Positions 47,255-57,911 of a stretch of DNA of 64,000 bases are shown here, piece by piece. The stretch spans positions 434,001 to 498,000 of the forward strand of contig NZ_BMLC01000001.1 of NCBI RefSeq assembly GCF_014645015.1. Direction: 5' to 3'. Position 1 is the stretch's first letter. Every line of letters begins with the position of its first letter. The stretch comes from Salinibacterium xinjiangense (lineage in GTDB: Bacteria > Actinomycetota > Actinomycetes > Actinomycetales > Microbacteriaceae). The position numbers and the translations under genes are program-made. Under the pieces are notes generated by a model. It saw only the letters and a list, made by a program, of their open reading frames with translations, was not told the DNA's origin and ran no database searches.

Positions 47255-50200
47255 TCACTGCTCCAGATTTCCAGACATCGATGACCAGCACGCCCTCGTT
47301 CGCATACTGGCCAGCCTTAAGCGTCGCACGTTGTGAGCCGGCCACAGAGTCTGCGGCAGATATTTCGGGCTCTGGCGAGACCGAGAGATCCATCTGGACG
47401 GCGAGTGTTTCGGCAGCGATGGTGTCGCCGAACCGCTCGATCGCCGCGATATCAGCCACAGTCGAGCCGACCACCGACAGCGTGATGCGGTCGCTGACGT
47501 CCAGCCCCGCCGCCTTCCTGGTGTCCTGGATGGCGCGGATGATGTCGCGCGCGAGCCCCTCGGCCTCGAGCTCCGGCGTCGACTGCGTGTCGAGGATGAT
47601 GAACCCACCATCGGCGAGGAACGCTATCGCGCTCGACTCATCCACTGCCGTCGGCTGCAGCTCGAACTCGCCCTGTAGCAGTTCCACTCCTCCGGCAATG
47701 ACGCCGTCCGTTGCCGTCTCCGACCAGTCCCCCGCTTTCGCGGCCTGGATAACGTGCTGCACCTGCTTGCCGAGGCGCGGACCGAGGGCGCGAGCGTTCA
47801 CCGTGAGCTTGCGACTGATGCCGAAGGACTCGAGCGAACCTGCCGCGAATGGCTCGAATTCGACCGCCTTCAGGTTCAGTTCCTCAGCCAGGATTGCCTG
47901 CACCCCGTCGAACCAATCGCTGCGAGTGGTCACGATCGTCAGCTTCGCCAGCGGCAGTCGCACTCGCAGCGAGCGGTTTTTGCGCAGCGCCAAGCCCGCC
48001 GACGCGATCTCGCGCACGTAGTCCATCTCTCGGACGAGCTCGTGGTCGGCCGGGAACGCTGAGGCATCCGGCCAGTCCGTGAGATGCACACTGCGCCCGC
48101 CGGTCAAGCCCCGCCACGCCTCTTCGGCGATCAACGGGATCAGTGGAGCAGCAACCCGCGTGACGGTCTCGAGCACGGTGAACAGGGTGTCGAACGCATC
48201 CTGGTCGCCCTGCCAGAACCGGTCGCGGCTGCGCCTGACGTACCAGTTCGTCAGGACGTCGGCGAAGTCACGGAGCCTGGCGGCGGCGATCGGGCTGTCG
48301 AGCGCCTCGAGGTCGGTCGTGACATCCCGCAGCAGTTCACCGGTCTTGGCGAGGATGTAGCGATCAAGGAGGTTCGTGGAATCTGTGCGCCACCGGGCCT
48401 CGTAGTCGCTCGCGTTGGCGTAGAGCGCGAAGAAGTAATACGTGCTCCAGAGCGGGAGCATGAGCTCGCGCACGCCCGCGCGGATACCTTCCTCGGTCAC
48501 GATGAGGTTGCCCCCGCGGATCACCGACGACGACATCAGGAACCAGCGCATGGCGTCGGCTCCGTCGCGGTCGAATACCTCGTTGACGTCGGGGTAGTTG
48601 CGGAGGCTCTTCGACATTTTCTGCCCGTCGCTGCCGAGCACGATGCCATGGCTGATGACGTTCTTGAATGCAGGGCGGTCGAACAGCGCCGTCGACAGCA
48701 CGTGCAGCATGTAGAACCAGCCGCGGGTTTGCCCGATGTACTCGACGATGAAGTCTGCGGGGTTATGGGCCTCGAAGGACTCCTGGTTCTCGAACGGGTA
48801 GTGCACCTGGGCGAATGGCATGGAGCCCGAGTCGAACCAGACGTCGAGCACATCCTCGATGCGACGCATGGTCGACTGCCCGGTCGGGTCATCGGGGTTC
48901 GGCCTCGTCAGCTCGTCGATGTACGGGCGGTGGAGGTCGGTGGGTCTCACCCCGAAGTCGGCCTCCAGCTCATCGAGCGAACCGTAGACGTCGAGGCGCG
49001 GGTAGTCGGGGTTGTCGCTCTTCCAGACCGGGATCGGGCTGCCCCAGTATCGGTTGCGGCTGATCGACCAGTCGCGCGCGTTGGCGACCCACTTGCCGAA
49101 CTGGCCATCTTTCACATTCTCGGGCACCCAGTTGATCTGCTGGTTGAGCTCACCCATGCGGTCGCGGAACTCGGGGACCTTCACGAACCAGCTCGACACC
49201 GCCTTGTAGATCAACGGGTTGCGGCAGCGCCAGCAGTGCGGGTAGCTGTGCTCGTAGCTCGCGACGCGGAAGAGTCGGCCATCGTCGCGAAGCTTGCGGA
49301 TGAGCGGCTTGTTCGCCTCGAAGACCTGCAGGCCAGCGACATCCTCGATGATCGGCAGGAACTTTCCTCCGTCGTCGACGGAGAGGATCACGGGGATTCC
49401 CGCGGCAGCACAGACCAGCTGGTCGTCTTCACCGTAGGCGGGCGCCTGGTGCACGATACCGGTGCCCTCGCCGGTGGCGACGTAGTCGGCGACCAGGATC
49501 TGCCACGCGTTGCCGGTGCCCCACTCGGCTTCATCCGCGTAGTAGTCCCACAGCCTGGCGTAACGCACACCATCGAGCTCGCGACCCTTCAGGGTGCGAG
49601 TGGTGGCGGATGCCGCGGCGTCTGCCGACTCGTAACCGAGCTCTTTCGCGTACGCGCCGACCGTGTCAGTCGCCAGGAGGTAGCCCGCGACGCCCTCCGC
49701 CGCGCCGTCTCCCCCGCCCAGTGGACCGCTCGGGACCACGGAGTAGTCGATGTCGGGGCCCACGGCGAGCGCCATATTCGTCGGCAGCGTCCAGGGGGTT
49801 GTCGTCCATGCGAGTGCCCGCACGGCCGTCAGCCCGAGGCTCTCGGCCTTCACACCGTCCAACGGAAAGGTCACTGTGACCGACTGGTCCTGGCGCATCT
49901 TGTAGACGTCGTCGTCCATGCGCAATTCGTGGTTCGACAACGGTGTCTCGTCGTGCCAGCAATACGGCAGCACACGGAAACCCTCATAGGCGAGTCCCTT
50001 GGTGTGCAGCTGCTTGAACGCCCAGATGACCGACTCCATGAAGTTCACGTCGAGCGTCTTGTAGTCGTTCTCGAAGTCGACCCAGCGGGCCTGGCGCGTG
50101 ACGTACTCTTCCCACTCCTTCGTGTAGGCGAGCACGGATTCGCGGGCTTTCGCGTTGAAGACCGCGATCCCCATCTCCTCGATCTGCGCCTTCTCGGTGA

Positions 50201-50525
50201 TGCCGAGCTGGCGCATCGCCTCGAGTTCGGCTGGCAGCCCGTGGGTGTCCCAGCCGAAGCGTCGGTGCACCTGCTTGCCGCGCATGGTCTGGAACCTGGG
50301 AAACAGGTCTTTCGCGTATCCGGTCAGTAGATGGCCGTAGTGCGGAAGCCCGTTGGCGAAGGGTGGGCCGTCGTAGAAGACCCATTCCGGCGCGCCCTCG
50401 CGCTGGTCGATGGACGCCTGGAATGTGCCATCCTGTTTCCAGAATTGCAGCACGCGCTCTTCGATCGCCGGGAATCGCGGTGAGGGTGCGACGGGCTCGT
50501 CGGGGGTGTGGCGTGGGTACGTCAT
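47247..50525 (-). CDS. ileS: Isoleucyl-tRNA synthetase
   Basis: 1,092 residues from ATG 50525 (AGGAG six bases upstream). Class I motifs [14 protein letters not shown] (HIGH, 54-67) and [10 protein letters not shown] (KMSKS); editing domain [16 protein letters not shown], then [16 protein letters not shown] and [12 protein letters not shown]. The length and sequence style fit the eukaryote-like IleS type common in actinobacteria, which lacks the C-terminal zinc finger of the E. coli type. Expression is controlled by the T-box leader at 50530. The stop overlaps folC by eight bases. Confidence 0.96.
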   Translation of the reverse strand: MTYPRHTPDEPVAPSPRFPAIEERVLQFWKQDGTFQASIDQREGAPEWVFYDGPPFANGLPHYGHLLTGYAKDLFPRFQTMRGKQVHRRFGWDTHGLPAELEAMRQLGITEKAQIEEMGIAVFNAKARESVLAYTKEWEEYVTRQARWVDFENDYKTLDVNFMESVIWAFKQLHTKGLAYEGFRVLPYCWHDETPLSNHELRMDDDVYKMRQDQSVTVTFPLDGVKAESLGLTAVRALAWTTTPWTLPTNMALAVGPDIDYSVVPSGPLGGGDGAAEGVAGYLLATDTVGAYAKELGYESADAAASATTRTLKGRELDGVRYARLWDYYADEAEWGTGNAWQILVADYVATGEGTGIVHQAPAYGEDDQLVCAAAGIPVILSVDDGGKFLPIIEDVAGLQVFEANKPLIRKLRDDGRLFRVASYEHSYPHCWRCRNPLIYKAVSSWFVKVPEFRDRMGELNQQINWVPENVKDGQFGKWVANARDWSISRNRYWGSPIPVWKSDNPDYPRLDVYGSLDELEADFGVRPTDLHRPYIDELTRPNPDDPTGQSTMRRIEDVLDVWFDSGSMPFAQVHYPFENQESFEAHNPADFIVEYIGQTRGWFYMLHVLSTALFDRPAFKNVISHGIVLGSDGQKMSKSLRNYPDVNEVFDRDGADAMRWFLMSSSVIRGGNLIVTEEGIRAGVRELMLPLWSTYYFFALYANASDYEARWRTDSTNLLDRYILAKTGELLRDVTTDLEALDSPIAAARLRDFADVLTNWYVRRSRDRFWQGDQDAFDTLFTVLETVTRVAAPLIPLIAEEAWRGLTGGRSVHLTDWPDASAFPADHELVREMDYVREIASAGLALRKNRSLRVRLPLAKLTIVTTRSDWFDGVQAILAEELNLKAVEFEPFAAGSLESFGISRKLTVNARALGPRLGKQVQHVIQAAKAGDWSETATDGVIAGGVELLQGEFELQPTAVDESSAIAFLADGGFIILDTQSTPELEAEGLARDIIRAIQDTRKAAGLDVSDRITLSVVGSTVADIAAIERFGDTIAAETLAVQMDLSVSPEPEISAADSVAGSQRATLKAGQYANEGVLVIDVWKSGAVNV

Positions 50526-50529
50526 CTCA

Positions 50530-50745
50530 GGCTCCTGTGTTGTTCCAACACGAGGACGACATCGCTTCTGCAAGCACTGCCGCGGTACCACCCCGCTTGC
50601 CCTCGCGCCGGCTTACGCTCGACGAGAACCACTCAGACTGCTGTGACGGGCTTACCCGCTCGGTTCTACGCACGTGTCGGCGGGCCGCCAGCGTGTTTCT
50701 TCCGAGAACTCCCCGGTGATGGCCGGATCAGCGTCTTTCAATGAC
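50530..50745 (-). promoter_or_regulatory. T-box riboswitch leader of ileS, Ile specifier
   Basis: On the minus strand, GGCCATCACCGGGGAG near 50710-50725 is a Stem I specifier loop with codon ATC (50718-50720), and GGGTGGTACCGCGG near 50580-50594 is the conserved T-box that reads the free CCA end of uncharged tRNA. The ileS ribosome-binding site follows the T-box within about 45 bases and there is no terminator stem with a T-run, so this is the translational actinobacterial type. A TAGACT -10 box at 50747-50752 would start the RNA around 50740. Confidence 0.9.
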
Positions 50746-50930
50746 GAGTCTAGCGCGAGCTACCAGGCCGTTGACGAGGGATGCCGCGGTTACGGCGGCG
50801 TCGACCGTCACCTGTCGCCCGGCAGCAGTGCTCGAACAGCGCCATGGTTGATGCGGCATCCGTTCGATACAGCACGGGACAGGCGTATCGCTCTCCTTAC
50901 GCTGGAACAACTATTTTTATGAGTAGCCAC

Positions 50931-51629
50931 TCACCACGGCTTCTCGACGGAGAACCCGCCGCCACCACCGCGATCCTGCGACTGCTCATCGGCCTTCTCC
51001 TGGTCGGCCTGCCCCTGCTGGTCCTGGAGATCCTGCAGTTGCTGATCCTGGCTGTTCGGCTCTCCGTCGCCCCGGTCGGGCTGCTGGGCGTCACGCAGGT
51101 TCTTGGCGGCGTCGATCTTCTGCTGCACCCGCTGCTTCGAGTCGTCGAGCTGCTGCTTCTTCTCCGGAGGGTCGCACTCCGGCCCGGCGGCATCCAGTAC
51201 CGCCTGCGACGCTTCGTACAGCAACACGGCGCCCTGGTAAAAACCGTTGGCAACATAGATGTCCCCGAATCGCTCCCAGGTGAGGGCGAGGTTCAGCCGC
51301 ACGTCGCATTTTCGATCCTCGGGAGCGAGCTCCAGTGCTTTCTCGAAGTCGTCGGTCGCTGGCCCGTAATACTGGTCAGCCGCGAAGGCGTCACCGCGGT
51401 TGAAGTAGGGCAGGTACGGCTCCACGATGTTGATGTCGAGCAGCGAACCCGAAATCTCGCCGCTCGAGGTGTACAGCCCGCTGTCGTAGGCGTCGATCGC
51501 CGACTGCGCGGTCGGCGCGAGGGTCAGGAGCTTCACTGCGGCGACGAGCACGAAAAGCACGAGAGGCAGGGAGATCCAGAACATCAGAAGGCGGCGGCGG
51601 CGAAGTTGTTCGACCGTGAGGGCTGTCAT
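50931..51629 (-). CDS. Membrane-anchored TPR-like protein of the MoxR/vWA operon
   Basis: 232 residues. One N-terminal helix (LLMFWISLPLVLFVLVAAV), then helical repeats with TPR character (NRGDAFAADQYYGPATDDFE, KALELAP, ANGFYQGAVLLYEASQAVLD), and a Gln/Asp-rich tail with repeated DQQ words. Equivalent to the BatE/D-type partner at the end of such operons. Its ATG overlaps the stop of the preceding vWA gene (ATGA). The 180 bp beyond its stop contain no gene and lead to the ileS leader. Confidence 0.75.
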   Translation of the reverse strand: MTALTVEQLRRRRLLMFWISLPLVLFVLVAAVKLLTLAPTAQSAIDAYDSGLYTSSGEISGSLLDINIVEPYLPYFNRGDAFAADQYYGPATDDFEKALELAPEDRKCDVRLNLALTWERFGDIYVANGFYQGAVLLYEASQAVLDAAGPECDPPEKKQQLDDSKQRVQQKIDAAKNLRDAQQPDRGDGEPNSQDQQLQDLQDQQGQADQEKADEQSQDRGGGGGFSVEKPW

Positions 51630-52693
51630 GACGCCCTCCTGGCGGGTCGAAGCTCGGCTATGGCGCCGCCGATCGCAACGATCTGCAGCAGGGCCAACAG
51701 GCCGAGGGGAATCGCGAAGATCCAGTACAGCTCGGTGACGGTACCGGGTTTCCCATCGTCTGCGAAAAGGTCGCCGACCTCGATTCCCGTCGTCGCGAGC
51801 GCGGTGGATGTCGCTGCCGACCTCTTCTCATAGACGATCCCGAGCCCACTCGCGATCAGCTTGAGCGCGGTCTCGTCGATCGTCGAGACGGCTTCGACGG
51901 GCGTGCCCCCCGAGAAGTCCTGAATGTAGGAGGGCGGCGGGGTATCCGTGGGAACGGGCACCTGCTCCTCACCGAAGAATCGCTCGTCGATCCCGTTGGA
52001 TTCCTGCATCCGCCCGCCATCCGCGGTGCCGTAGCCGAGCACCGCGCCACCCTGGATGTACGGCGCGAGCTGGTCGAAGGGCTGCGGCTCTGCGCTCGAG
52101 GTCTGCTCGCCGTCACCGAAGTAGAACAGCACGCGACGCTGCTCGGGGTTCTGCGCGGCGGCATCCAGCAGGATGCCCGACAGCAGGTCGAGCGGTTCGT
52201 CGATGCTGCTCCCCCGCGAGTACGCCGAGACCTCCTGCCGAAGCACCGATGCGGCCGACAACACCGCGGAGCTGTCACTGGTGAGCGGCACCCGCTGCAC
52301 CGCGACGGCGTCGAAGGTCACGAGGGAGAATTGCGCACCGTTCAGGTCCCTGACAATCGAATCGATATCGGCTTTCACGCCATCGAGCCGGGTCGGCGCC
52401 GCGGTGCTGCCTGATCCCTCGCCGTCCCAGTCCTCAGCCGCCATGCTGCTGGTCGTGTCGACCACGAGATACACCTCGAGCCCTCCCGAGGCGCTCGGCC
52501 CCTGGCCCTCGCCGAGGATGGTGGGGCGAACGGCGATAACGAGCAGAAGCGCAACCATGAGAAGTCTCGACGACCACAGGATCACGAGGCGACGGCGACG
52601 TCGGTTGACGACGAGCTGCCACACGGTCATCGCAGCAAGGGCCAGGCCGACGACGGCCAGCAGCCAGATCGGTGCCACGGGATTGACGGTCAT
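51626..52693 (-). CDS. von Willebrand factor A membrane protein (second of pair)
   Basis: 355 residues from ATG 52693, overlapping the previous gene (ATGA). Two N-terminal helices (about 8-27, 43-60), a vWA domain with metal site DTTSSM (79-84), and a C-terminal helix (LYWIFAIPLGLLALLQIVAI). MIDAS Asp-x-Thr-x-Ser differs slightly from the usual DxSxS, but Thr/Ser exchange is tolerated. With the next vWA protein it matches BatA/BatB pairs thought to act as MoxR-dependent envelope chaperones. Function inferred from operon context. Confidence 0.82.
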   Translation of the reverse strand: MTVNPVAPIWLLAVVGLALAAMTVWQLVVNRRRRRLVILWSSRLLMVALLLVIAVRPTILGEGQGPSASGGLEVYLVVDTTSSMAAEDWDGEGSGSTAAPTRLDGVKADIDSIVRDLNGAQFSLVTFDAVAVQRVPLTSDSSAVLSAASVLRQEVSAYSRGSSIDEPLDLLSGILLDAAAQNPEQRRVLFYFGDGEQTSSAEPQPFDQLAPYIQGGAVLGYGTADGGRMQESNGIDERFFGEEQVPVPTDTPPPSYIQDFSGGTPVEAVSTIDETALKLIASGLGIVYEKRSAATSTALATTGIEVGDLFADDGKPGTVTELYWIFAIPLGLLALLQIVAIGGAIAELRPARRAS

Positions 52694-53670
52694 CGCTTCA
52701 GCCTCCAGCCGAAGACGGAGAGCCCCACGAGACCCGCGAACGACAACCAGACCCACGGCTGTGGCTGCTCGATGACCTGCACCCGGGGTTGACCGGGAAG
52801 AATGGACGCCTGCTCCGAGGTAATCTGGTCGACCACGGCAGGAATGACCGATGGATCATCGAGCGCGTAGTAGGCGCCTCCCGTGGCCAGCACAGAGGTC
52901 TCGAACTCGTTCGCGAGATCGGCGAGATAGTCTTTGGCCGCCGCGTCTCCGGGGTTGATCCCGTACACCCTAATCCCACGATCGGCGGCGAGCTGCGCTG
53001 CCTGCGGAAGCGTGAAGATCTGCTCTCCGGCCACGAAGTTGTCTGTCACCATGATCACCGATCGCGACCTGTCTGCGGTGCCCTGGTCGAACCTGACCAC
53101 ACAGGATGCCAGCCCATCGCCCACCAGGGATGAGCCATTGCCGATGAGCGTGCCGCCATAGTAGGGCGCTGCGGGGTCATCGAATTCTTCAGAAAGCCGT
53201 TCGAGCTGCCTCGAGATGTAGTCGTAGTCCGTCGTCAGCGGGAAGTACGTCACCGCTGAGGCGTTGAAGACCACGAGACTTATGCGTTCGCCGGTGAACT
53301 CCGTCGCGAGCTCCTGGAACACCTCGAGCACCACGGCGTCGTAGTCGATCATCGAGCCCGAGACATCCAGGCACAACACGATGTCACGGTTATTGAGGTC
53401 GGGGGTGACGAGTGATACCGTCGCCGGCCGAGCTGTCAGCACTGCTCCCCCGGTAACGAGGGCGACCAGGCAGAGTGCGAATCCGGCCACGAGCAGCCTG
53501 TACCGCGACATGGCCCGCCGATAGGAGGGAAGCGCCGTGAGCCGCTCCCGGTGTGCGACGGGGATGCCGCCCGTCACGCGATGCCGTCGCCGGTACCACG
53601 CCACTGCACCGATGACGGCGGCGGCAGCCGCGATCCACAGCAGCGGGGCCCACCATGCGATCAGTGCCAT
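52690..53670 (-). CDS. von Willebrand factor A membrane protein (first of pair, BatA-like)
   Basis: 326 residues. N-terminal helix (LLWIAAAAAVIGAVAWY), second helix at about 58-80, vWA domain with full MIDAS DVSGSM (102-107), TLIGNGSSLVGDGL and MVTDN, and a C-terminal helix (WVWLSFAGLVGLSVFGW) ending in basic residues. It overlaps the upstream 159-residue gene by ten bases and the downstream vWA gene by four. Intact metal site. Confidence 0.85.
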   Translation of the reverse strand: MALIAWWAPLLWIAAAAAVIGAVAWYRRRHRVTGGIPVAHRERLTALPSYRRAMSRYRLLVAGFALCLVALVTGGAVLTARPATVSLVTPDLNNRDIVLCLDVSGSMIDYDAVVLEVFQELATEFTGERISLVVFNASAVTYFPLTTDYDYISRQLERLSEEFDDPAAPYYGGTLIGNGSSLVGDGLASCVVRFDQGTADRSRSVIMVTDNFVAGEQIFTLPQAAQLAADRGIRVYGINPGDAAAKDYLADLANEFETSVLATGGAYYALDDPSVIPAVVDQITSEQASILPGQPRVQVIEQPQPWVWLSFAGLVGLSVFGWRLKR

Positions 53671-54140
53671 GTGGTTACCAGCCTCTTGGCCTCGTCGACG
53701 GCACGGTCGACGCTCACGCCGGCGCGCACACCGAAAGCGCCCGGATACAGCTTCTCGACGGCCTGCGCGAGTGGCGTGAAACGTGTACCGCGCAGGTCTT
53801 TCAGGGTCATCTGCATCGTCTGCTGGCCTTCACGTTCGGCCACGTACGATCTCAGGATCTGGCTGAGCTGGTGATGTGCTTCCCGGGAATCGACGCGTCC
53901 GCTGGCGTGCTCGCGCCGCGTCCGGTCGATGAGTTCCAGATATTCCATGCGGACGGTTTCTGCCGTGCGCAGCGGACCAGCCAGCTGGTCTTCGGCAGGT
54001 CGCGTCGGCACGCGACCGGCCCTCGTCGACACGAACAGGAAAACGTACCAACCGGCCACCACCAGCAGCAGCACGAAACCGATGATTCCCCACCACGGCA
54101 GGTACTGCACTGGGGGAAAGAATTCGCTATCTCCTGGCAT
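53661..54140 (-). CDS. Single-helix protein of the MoxR/vWA operon (DUF4381-like position)
   Basis: 159 residues from ATG 54140, which overlaps the DUF58 gene by 14 bases. One membrane helix (WWGIIGFVLLLVVAGWYVFL), then a soluble helical domain (AETVRMEYLELIDRTRREHA, LSQILRSYVAEREGQQTMQM, VEKLYPGAFGV). Genes in this slot, between DUF58 and the vWA pair, often belong to DUF4381; the match is by position and general look. Confidence 0.65.
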   Translation of the reverse strand: MPGDSEFFPPVQYLPWWGIIGFVLLLVVAGWYVFLFVSTRAGRVPTRPAEDQLAGPLRTAETVRMEYLELIDRTRREHASGRVDSREAHHQLSQILRSYVAEREGQQTMQMTLKDLRGTRFTPLAQAVEKLYPGAFGVRAGVSVDRAVDEAKRLVTTWH

Positions 54141-55014
54141 GCTTATGCGCCTCCAGGAGCCTGAACAGGCCGGGAACAACCGCAGCGCCAGAGGTAATCC
54201 GCCGGCTGCTGATAGTCACGCTCTCGAAGAACTCCTCGGTCGTCGTAGCCGTCTGCGTGACGGAGGACGCATACTCTGCCCGCAACGTCGAGTCATCCCG
54301 CAGGAATTTGGGGAGCGCGGCCGAGTCAGCCACGTCGTACATGGCACGCCCCGCCCACTCCTCGCGCATGAGATCGGCATCGCCGATCGTGAGCCAGAGA
54401 ATCTCGTGCTGCACCGCGAGCCTGCGGACGAGCCGCTGCTCGTCGGAGGTGAGCTGCCTGTCATCCGCGATCACCATCACGATCATCCTGCGCCTGAAGG
54501 TGCGTGCCACATAATCGAGCTGCCGCGAGAGATTGCTCGGATCGCTCGACAGCGTCGTCGATGCATGGATGCGCTGCAGCATCCTTTCGAGGTGCGATTC
54601 GGTGAGTTCGGGCGCCATGTACCGGGTCGATTCCGCGGTTCCCGTAACGAGTCCGACCTGATCGCCATGCCGGATCGCGATGTAGCCGGCTGTTCCGGCG
54701 GCGAGGATCGCGAGGTCGCGCTTCGACTCACCACTCTCGGCGAGTGCCGCCATGTCGCGGCCGGTGTCGACCACGAGCATCAGCGTGTGCTTTCGTGAGG
54801 CGATGTAGCGCTTCGTGAGCGGCGAACCGTGCCGCGCCGTGGCCTTCCAGTCGATGTCCTTGAATTCGTCTCCCGGCACATAGGGCCGCAGGTCGTCGAA
54901 ATCCATGCTTCGACCGTGGAACACCGAACGGTATTCACCCTCGATCAGCCCGCGCACCTTACGGTGTGCGTGAATCGACAGTTTCGTCCTGACGCGGCGC
55001 AGCAGGCTATCCAC
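54127..55014 (-). CDS. DUF58 protein
   Basis: 295 residues. The family hallmark is clear at about 28-60: YRSVFHGRSMDFDDLRPYVP then GDEFKDIDWKATARHG, followed by a vWA-like domain (LMLVVDTGRDMAALAESGES) whose metal site is incomplete. DUF58 proteins always travel with MoxR ATPases and are the presumed clients or adaptors. It lies 45 bp after moxR. Confidence 0.88.
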   Translation of the reverse strand: MDSLLRRVRTKLSIHAHRKVRGLIEGEYRSVFHGRSMDFDDLRPYVPGDEFKDIDWKATARHGSPLTKRYIASRKHTLMLVVDTGRDMAALAESGESKRDLAILAAGTAGYIAIRHGDQVGLVTGTAESTRYMAPELTESHLERMLQRIHASTTLSSDPSNLSRQLDYVARTFRRRMIVMVIADDRQLTSDEQRLVRRLAVQHEILWLTIGDADLMREEWAGRAMYDVADSAALPKFLRDDSTLRAEYASSVTQTATTTEEFFESVTISSRRITSGAAVVPGLFRLLEAHKHARR

Positions 55015-55059
55015 GGTCCCCGCCGTTTCTCATCGACATCGTCCCCGGGTGAGCAACGG

Positions 55060-56076
55060 TCAGGGAGCCTTCACTGATTCGAAGATGGCGTCGATGACGG
55101 TTTCCGGCGAGATGTTATCGGCGATGGCCTCGAAGTTCAGGATGATGCGGTGCCTCAGCACCACGTGCCTGAGCTCTTTCACGTCTTCCGGGATGACGTG
55201 ATCGCGGCCCTCCAGAAGCGCCAGTGCGCGTGCAGCCTTGCTGAACGCGATGCTCGCCCGGGGGCTCGCACCGTACTCGATGCCGTCGGCCAGCTCCTGC
55301 GAGATATAGGTGGACGCGTGCCGGGTCACGTACACGGCAGACACGATGTAGTTGGTGATCGAGGCGTCGACGAAGACCTTCTTCACGGCATCCTGCAGGA
55401 AGAGCACATCCTCGATCGACACGGTCGGCGACTCCGGCGCGTCCTTGTCGTACACGCCGGCGTCGATCCTGCTGATGATCTCGATCTCTTCCGCGAACCC
55501 GGGATAGTCGAGCACCTCCTTGAGAAGGAATCGATCCAACTGCGCTTCGGGCAGGCGGTAGGTGCCCTCCTGTTCGATCGGATTCTGCGTCGCGAGCACA
55601 AGGAACGGCGTCGGCAGCGCATACACGGTGCCGCCGATGCTCGTCTGGCGTTCCTGCATCGCCTCGAGCATCGCGCTCTGCGTCTTCGCACTGGATCGGT
55701 TGATCTCGTCGAGCAACACGAAATTCGCGTGTACAGGGCCGAGCTGCGTCTCGAAGCTCTGGCGGTTGTAGTCGAAGATCTGGGTGCCGATGATGTCGCT
55801 CGGCAGCAGGTCGGGGGTGCACTGGATGCGCTTGAACGAGCCATTCACCGCGTCGGCGATCGCCTGCGCTGCCGTGGTCTTGGCGAGCCCCGGCACGCTT
55901 TCGAGCAGCACATGGCCGCCGGTCAGCAACCCGATCAGCAGGCTGCGCTTGAGGCTGGCCTGGCCGACCACCTTCGAGCCGTAGGCGTCACCGATCGTCG
56001 TCAGGATGGATGTCGCCCTCGCGAGATCGGCGACCGACAGGGTCCCAGCCGACAGGGTCCCAACCGCCGCAATCAT
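55060..56076 (-). CDS. MoxR-family AAA+ ATPase
   Basis: 338 residues from ATG 56076, overlapping the proS stop (ATGA). Walker A is [10 protein letters not shown] (60-69), with Ala before Lys as in MoxR; Walker B is [10 protein letters not shown] (119-128); sensor 1 is [13 protein letters not shown]; the C-terminal lid has [18 protein letters not shown]. MoxR ATPases act as chaperones for vWA-domain proteins and metal-enzyme maturation. First of six MoxR/Bat genes and translationally linked to prolyl-tRNA synthetase. Confidence 0.92.
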   Translation of the reverse strand: MIAAVGTLSAGTLSVADLARATSILTTIGDAYGSKVVGQASLKRSLLIGLLTGGHVLLESVPGLAKTTAAQAIADAVNGSFKRIQCTPDLLPSDIIGTQIFDYNRQSFETQLGPVHANFVLLDEINRSSAKTQSAMLEAMQERQTSIGGTVYALPTPFLVLATQNPIEQEGTYRLPEAQLDRFLLKEVLDYPGFAEEIEIISRIDAGVYDKDAPESPTVSIEDVLFLQDAVKKVFVDASITNYIVSAVYVTRHASTYISQELADGIEYGASPRASIAFSKAARALALLEGRDHVIPEDVKELRHVVLRHRIILNFEAIADNISPETVIDAIFESVKAP

Positions 56077-57866
56077 GGCTGCGCCGCCAGGGCCGCGCCG
56101 AGCTCGATCATGGCCACACTCGTGCGGTCCCCGGTGCGGCGGTTCCACAACTCGACGGTGCCCTCGGCGGCATCCCGTCCGACGATGACGATGAGCGGTA
56201 CTCCGAGGAGCTCTGCATCACCGAACTTGACCCCGGGCGAGACCTTCGGCCGGTCGTCGAACAGCACGTCGAAACCGCTCTCTTCGAGCGAATCGACGAT
56301 GGTCTCTCCGATGGCCATGACGGCGACATCCTTGCCCGCGACCGCGACATGAACGTCGAACGGCGCCACATTCTTCGGCCAGATGAGCCCCTTGCCGTCG
56401 TTGTTACTCTCGGCGATGACAGCGAGGATGCGCGTGACACCGATGCCGTACGAGCCCATGGTGACCGTGACGAGCTTGCCGTTCTCGTCGAGCACCTTGA
56501 GCCCGAGCGCGTCAGCATACTTGCGACCCAGTTGGAACACGTGCCCGATCTCCATGCCGCGGGCAAGTTCCACGGGGCCGGAACCATCGGGAGCAGGATC
56601 GCCGGCGACCACGGAGCCGACCTCGATGATGCCGTCGCTGTGGAAGTCGCGCCCGGCGACGAGGCCGAACACGTGCTGGCCGTGCACGTTAGCGCCTGTG
56701 ATCCACCCTGTTCCTTCAGACACTCGCGGGTCGAGCAGGAATCGGATGCCCGTGGTCGACCTGGCCGGTTCCCCCGTCTGTGCCGCTCCCAGGACCGCGC
56801 CGCTCGGTGACCAGGGGCCGATGTAGCCCTTGACGAGTCCAGGATGCTTCGCGAAGTCGCCCTCGTTGGCCGCCTCCACGTCGGCGGGTGCAAAGGCGAC
56901 TTCTGCACGCTTGAGGTCGATATCACGGTCGCCGGGGATTCCGACGACAACCAGCTCGCGGGTTCCATCGAGGGCGGTCAGGGCCAGCACGATGTTCTTC
57001 AGCGTGTCGGCAGCAGTCCAGGCGCGGCCGTCCGGTCGAGGGTGCTTGCCGTTCGCGACATCCACGAGGGCCGCGATCGTCGGGGTATCCGGGGTGTCCA
57101 GTACTTCGGCCGGGGTGAGGCCGTCGAACGAGCGGGGCTCAGGCACAGCCGTCGTGAACGCCTCGACGTTGGCGGCGTAGCCACCGGCGGAGCGCACGAA
57201 GGTGTCTTCGCCGACCGGGGTGGGGTGCAGGAACTCCTCACTCCTCGATCCACCCATCGCGCCGGCATCTGCCTTCACGATCACGTAGTCGAGGCCGAGC
57301 CGCGTGAAGATGCGCTCGTAGGCATCGCGATGCTGCTGGTACGAAGCGTCGAGTCCGGCATCCGTGTAATCGAACGAGTAGCTGTCTTTCATCGTGAACT
57401 CGCGTCCACGCAGCAGACCCGCACGGGGTCGTGCCTCATCGCGGTACTTATCCTGGATCTGGTACAGCGAGAGCGGCAGGTCTTTATAGCTCGAGTAGAG
57501 GTCTTTCACGAGAAGCGTGAAGACCTCCTCGTGGGTCGGAGCCAGCAGGTAGTCGGCACCCTTACGGTCTTTGAGGCGAAAGATGCCGTCGCCGTATTCC
57601 GTCCAGCGGTTGGTCACCTCATACGGCTCGCGCGGCAGCAGGCCGGGGAAAAGTACCTCCTGGGCTCCGAACGCTTCAAGTTCGTCCCGGATGATCGCCT
57701 CGATCTTTCGACGGACCTTCAGGCCCAGTGGCAACCACGCAAACACCCCGGGAGCCTGGCGCCGGATGTAGCCAGCGCGCACCAGCAGGCGGTGGCTGGC
57801 GACCTCCGCATCGACGGGATCTTCACGGAGAGTGCGGACAAAAAGCTGCGAAAGGCGAGTAGACAC
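56073..57866 (-). CDS. proS: Prolyl-tRNA synthetase, bacterial type
   Basis: 597 residues from GTG 57866. Class II motifs: motif 1 region with the [13 protein letters not shown] stretch, motif 2 [20 protein letters not shown], motif 3 [12 protein letters not shown]. An insertion domain (about 220-385, YLK/YbaK-like editing fold) lies between motifs 2 and 3, and the C-terminal anticodon-binding domain ends [20 protein letters not shown]. It charges tRNA-Pro and clears mischarged Ala. Its end overlaps moxR. Confidence 0.95.
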   Translation of the reverse strand: MSTRLSQLFVRTLREDPVDAEVASHRLLVRAGYIRRQAPGVFAWLPLGLKVRRKIEAIIRDELEAFGAQEVLFPGLLPREPYEVTNRWTEYGDGIFRLKDRKGADYLLAPTHEEVFTLLVKDLYSSYKDLPLSLYQIQDKYRDEARPRAGLLRGREFTMKDSYSFDYTDAGLDASYQQHRDAYERIFTRLGLDYVIVKADAGAMGGSRSEEFLHPTPVGEDTFVRSAGGYAANVEAFTTAVPEPRSFDGLTPAEVLDTPDTPTIAALVDVANGKHPRPDGRAWTAADTLKNIVLALTALDGTRELVVVGIPGDRDIDLKRAEVAFAPADVEAANEGDFAKHPGLVKGYIGPWSPSGAVLGAAQTGEPARSTTGIRFLLDPRVSEGTGWITGANVHGQHVFGLVAGRDFHSDGIIEVGSVVAGDPAPDGSGPVELARGMEIGHVFQLGRKYADALGLKVLDENGKLVTVTMGSYGIGVTRILAVIAESNNDGKGLIWPKNVAPFDVHVAVAGKDVAVMAIGETIVDSLEESGFDVLFDDRPKVSPGVKFGDAELLGVPLIVIVGRDAAEGTVELWNRRTGDRTSVAMIELGAALAAQP

Positions 57867-57911
57867 CCGGCCATATTACCGGCGGCGGCTGGAGCCACCC
57901 TTCGGTGACGG

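Noticed and set aside
48084-50330. A 748-residue open frame on the plus strand opposite ileS
   Set aside because: It is a codon-bias shadow of ileS, rich in Arg/Val/Glu/Leu without any domain, and the minus-strand gene has every synthetase motif.
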